DNA of 64,000 nucleotides from Leptothermofonsia sp049200465 (GTDB taxonomy: Bacteria > Cyanobacteriota > Cyanobacteriia > Leptolyngbyales > Leptolyngbyaceae), in the NCBI RefSeq assembly GCF_049200465.1, contig NZ_CP120836.1, forward strand, positions 1,426,001 to 1,490,000, given 5' to 3'. Shown piece by piece: positions 62,782 to 64,000 of this stretch (within the stretch, counting starts at the first letter, position 1; every line of letters begins with the position of its first letter). Under the pieces are notes generated by a model that saw nothing but the letters and a program-made list of their open reading frames with translations, was not told the origin of the DNA and ran no database searches. A program made the position numbers and the translations under genes.

Positions 62782-63104
62782 GATTAGCTCTTATTCGAAG
62801 CGAGACAACAAAGGAACAGAGCACCGCGAATTGCTAAACGATTTCTGTATAGCTTCTATGTTAAAAAACATTAACTTTACTTGCCATAAGTCCACAGATA
62901 TATTTCCTCTAAAAGGAGCAGGTTAAACTCAGCACGCTGTATCCAGGCGGTTAAGCGATCACCAGTTGGCAAAGAAAGAGGAAGGAAGCCAGAGGAGCAG
63001 GGACTGAGGGCTAGGGACTGGATCAGGTATTTGGACAACTCAAAACTCAGAACTCATTCACCTCACCACCCCATCACCCTATACCCCTCACTCCTTACTC
63101 AGAT
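62782..63104. other. Spacer upstream of the GAF gene
   Basis: A 323-base gap. The first half is unique and AT-rich; from about 62985 it has AGGAAGCCAGAGGAGCAGGG, CTCAAAACTCAGAACTC and CACCCCATCACCC words, again purine-rich, then CAAAACTC, then C-rich. No gene was seen. Confidence 0.5.
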
Positions 63105-63542
63105 ATGAGCAATTCCCATCCACTTCTGACCGAAATTGCTGCCCAGGCTCAAACACGGGTTAATGCAGAAACGGCGGTTGTGGCTCTGGCTAAAGATGAA
63201 GGCAAGACCGTTTACTATGCAGCAGCGGTTGGTAAACATGCTGGTGCGATCGCAGAACGGCGCGGGCAAAAGGAAACCTCTGGTTTATGCGGGATTACCT
63301 TTCAGGAGTAACAACCTATTCTGGTCTGCCAGACAGGTGGAGATAGCCGGGTACGGCAAGATCAGGTAAAAGCATTGGACATTGAAACAGCGCTGGCAGT
63401 TCCATTGATTCACGAAGGACGCTTATTGGGTGCGCTTATGGTACTCAACCGAATGAATGGAACTCCCTATGACCAGGATGCAGAGCAGGCTCTGATTGAA
63501 CTGGCTGAATCTGCCGCTGTCCAGATTGCTCAAATCTGGTAA
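63105..63542 (+). pseudogene. Single GAF-domain protein with in-frame TAA
   Basis: A 145-residue frame has one TAA at 63309-63311. The first 68 codons give 'LLTEIAAQAQTRVNAETAVV' and 'SGLCGITFQE'. After the stop the same frame gives 'QPILVCQTGGDSRVRQDQ', 'ALAVPLIHEGRLLGALMVLN' and 'LAESAAVQIAQIW', together a complete GAF fold of normal length. CAA to TAA would cause the break (E-Q-Q-P becoming E-stop-Q-P). GAF domains sense small molecules or light; no output domain is present. It is likely a recent nonsense mutation or sequence error. Confidence 0.85.
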
Positions 63543-63965
63543 TCCTGCATAGAAATTACTCTTAGAGCGTGAACGCCTAAAAATCCTCACCCAAACTATC
63601 ACAAGGCTCTACTGCTCTCCAAATCCATTGGGGATAGGAGTTACAGGTTACAGATTTTCAGAAATGGATAAGCGAATATACCAGGTAGTGGTCTTGATCC
63701 AGGGATGTTATTGAACAGCAGGATGAACTGAAAGTTGCAATTCATCCTAACTTACAGCTCTACATAGCTCTACGCAGGTGCGTTAGGACATTGGAATTAG
63801 AGAGGGAGTGGGGGCTTCGCCCCCAGCCAGGGGTTCCACCCCTGTACCCCGTCCTAACCACAATGACGACCGCTATAACTTTCATCCCTGGAATCAGTAA
63901 CGACGTACAGGTATGCTGCTGAAACAGCAGCTTGAAAATTATTTTTGTTTGGTTGAGGAGGTTTT
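63543..63965. other. Intergenic region with an R1 repeat
   Basis: A 423-base gap with R1 copy 4 at 63767-63877, preceded by a partial duplication of AGCTCTAC (63757-63771). GAGGAGG lies 6 bases before the ATG at 63966. No gene was seen. Confidence 0.55.
63767..63877. repeat. MITE-like repeat, family R1, copy 4
   Basis: It begins GCTCTACGCAGGTGCGTTAG and ends CGACCGCTATA, with the GGGGGCTTCGCCCCC hairpin. The preceding six bases are CTACATA, not an R3 element, so R1 can exist alone. Confidence 0.85.
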
Positions 63966-64000
63966 ATGGTGTTTGGTACCGCTTCAAAGCGTTTGAAGGT
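63966..64000 (+). CDS. Start of a gene cut by the window edge
   Basis: An ATG with a strong GAGGAGG Shine-Dalgarno opens 'MVFGTASKRLK'. Only 11 codons are visible, so the product cannot be identified. Confidence 0.6.
   Translation, partial: MVFGTASKRLK

Noticed and set aside
46288..63542. Reassignment of TAG, TAA or TGA to sense codons
   Set aside because: All three are used as normal stops by intact genes in the window (for example TAG ends uvrC and the nSTAND gene, TAA ends rpmH, TGA ends purF).
5659..63877. CRISPR array made of the repeated hairpin sequences
   Set aside because: Copies are dispersed over the window, not regularly spaced with unique spacers, and no cas gene is present.

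Overview
The window is chromosomal DNA from a cyanobacterium, probably a Leptolyngbya- or Oscillatoriales-like lineage. The evidence is the very frequent HIP1 octamer (GCGATCGC), the gene content (cyanobacterial-type FtsH, the rpmH-rnpA-PH-yidC-jag order, many PAS/GAF kinase domains, a cyanobacterial nSTAND protein) and long repeat-rich intergenic spacers. No rRNA, CRISPR array or prophage was seen. One tRNA (Leu, CAA anticodon) is present.

Layout. 0-10 kb: end of minD, minE, aroE, a J-domain/pentapeptide protein, a tandem universal stress protein, a hot-dog thioesterase, small membrane proteins (two DUF4870 paralogues) and prfC. 10-16 kb: two adjacent TPR-M48 membrane peptidase paralogues, one of which has lost its zinc ligands. 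16-31 kb: a response regulator, uvrC, a GT2 plus oxidoreductase/epimerase fusion operon, a P-type ATPase and a 1195-residue PAS/GAF histidine kinase whose first GAF has the two cysteines of a DXCF cyanobacteriochrome. 31-38 kb: purL, purF, a glycoside-hydrolase-like secreted protein and tRNA-Leu. 38-49 kb: an accessory stretch with a GNAT enzyme, two secreted trypsin-PDZ proteases (one frameshifted), a large nSTAND NTPase, a choloylglycine-hydrolase-family gene split by a stop, and a fasciclin protein. 49-57 kb: ftsH, then an alginate-like exopolysaccharide locus (HlyD/Alg44-like adaptor, Alg8-like polymerase fused to a beta-helix domain, PL14-like lyase). 57-61 kb: rpmH, rnpA, PH-domain gene, yidC, jag and a DUF177 gene, a translation and membrane-insertion cluster. 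61-64 kb: a broken IS630-type element and a GAF gene with an internal stop.

Three things stand out. First, from about 41.6 kb on, many genes are interrupted by one lesion each: four in-frame stops, all explicable by C:G to T:A transitions, and several one-base shifts, three of them in G runs of 6 to 8. None of the genes before 41 kb shows this. Second, the spacers are filled with several families of short MITE-like repeats sharing TATAGC...GCTATA or AAGTAGGTAGC...GCTACTTA ends, together with many perfect head-to-tail duplications of 11-37 bp. Third, low-complexity sequence of the same kind as in the spacers appears in frame inside purL and the nSTAND gene.

The best candidate for an under-described system is the alginate-like polysaccharide locus at 52-56.6 kb. 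The pseudo-peptidase/peptidase pair and the putative photoreceptor kinase come next.
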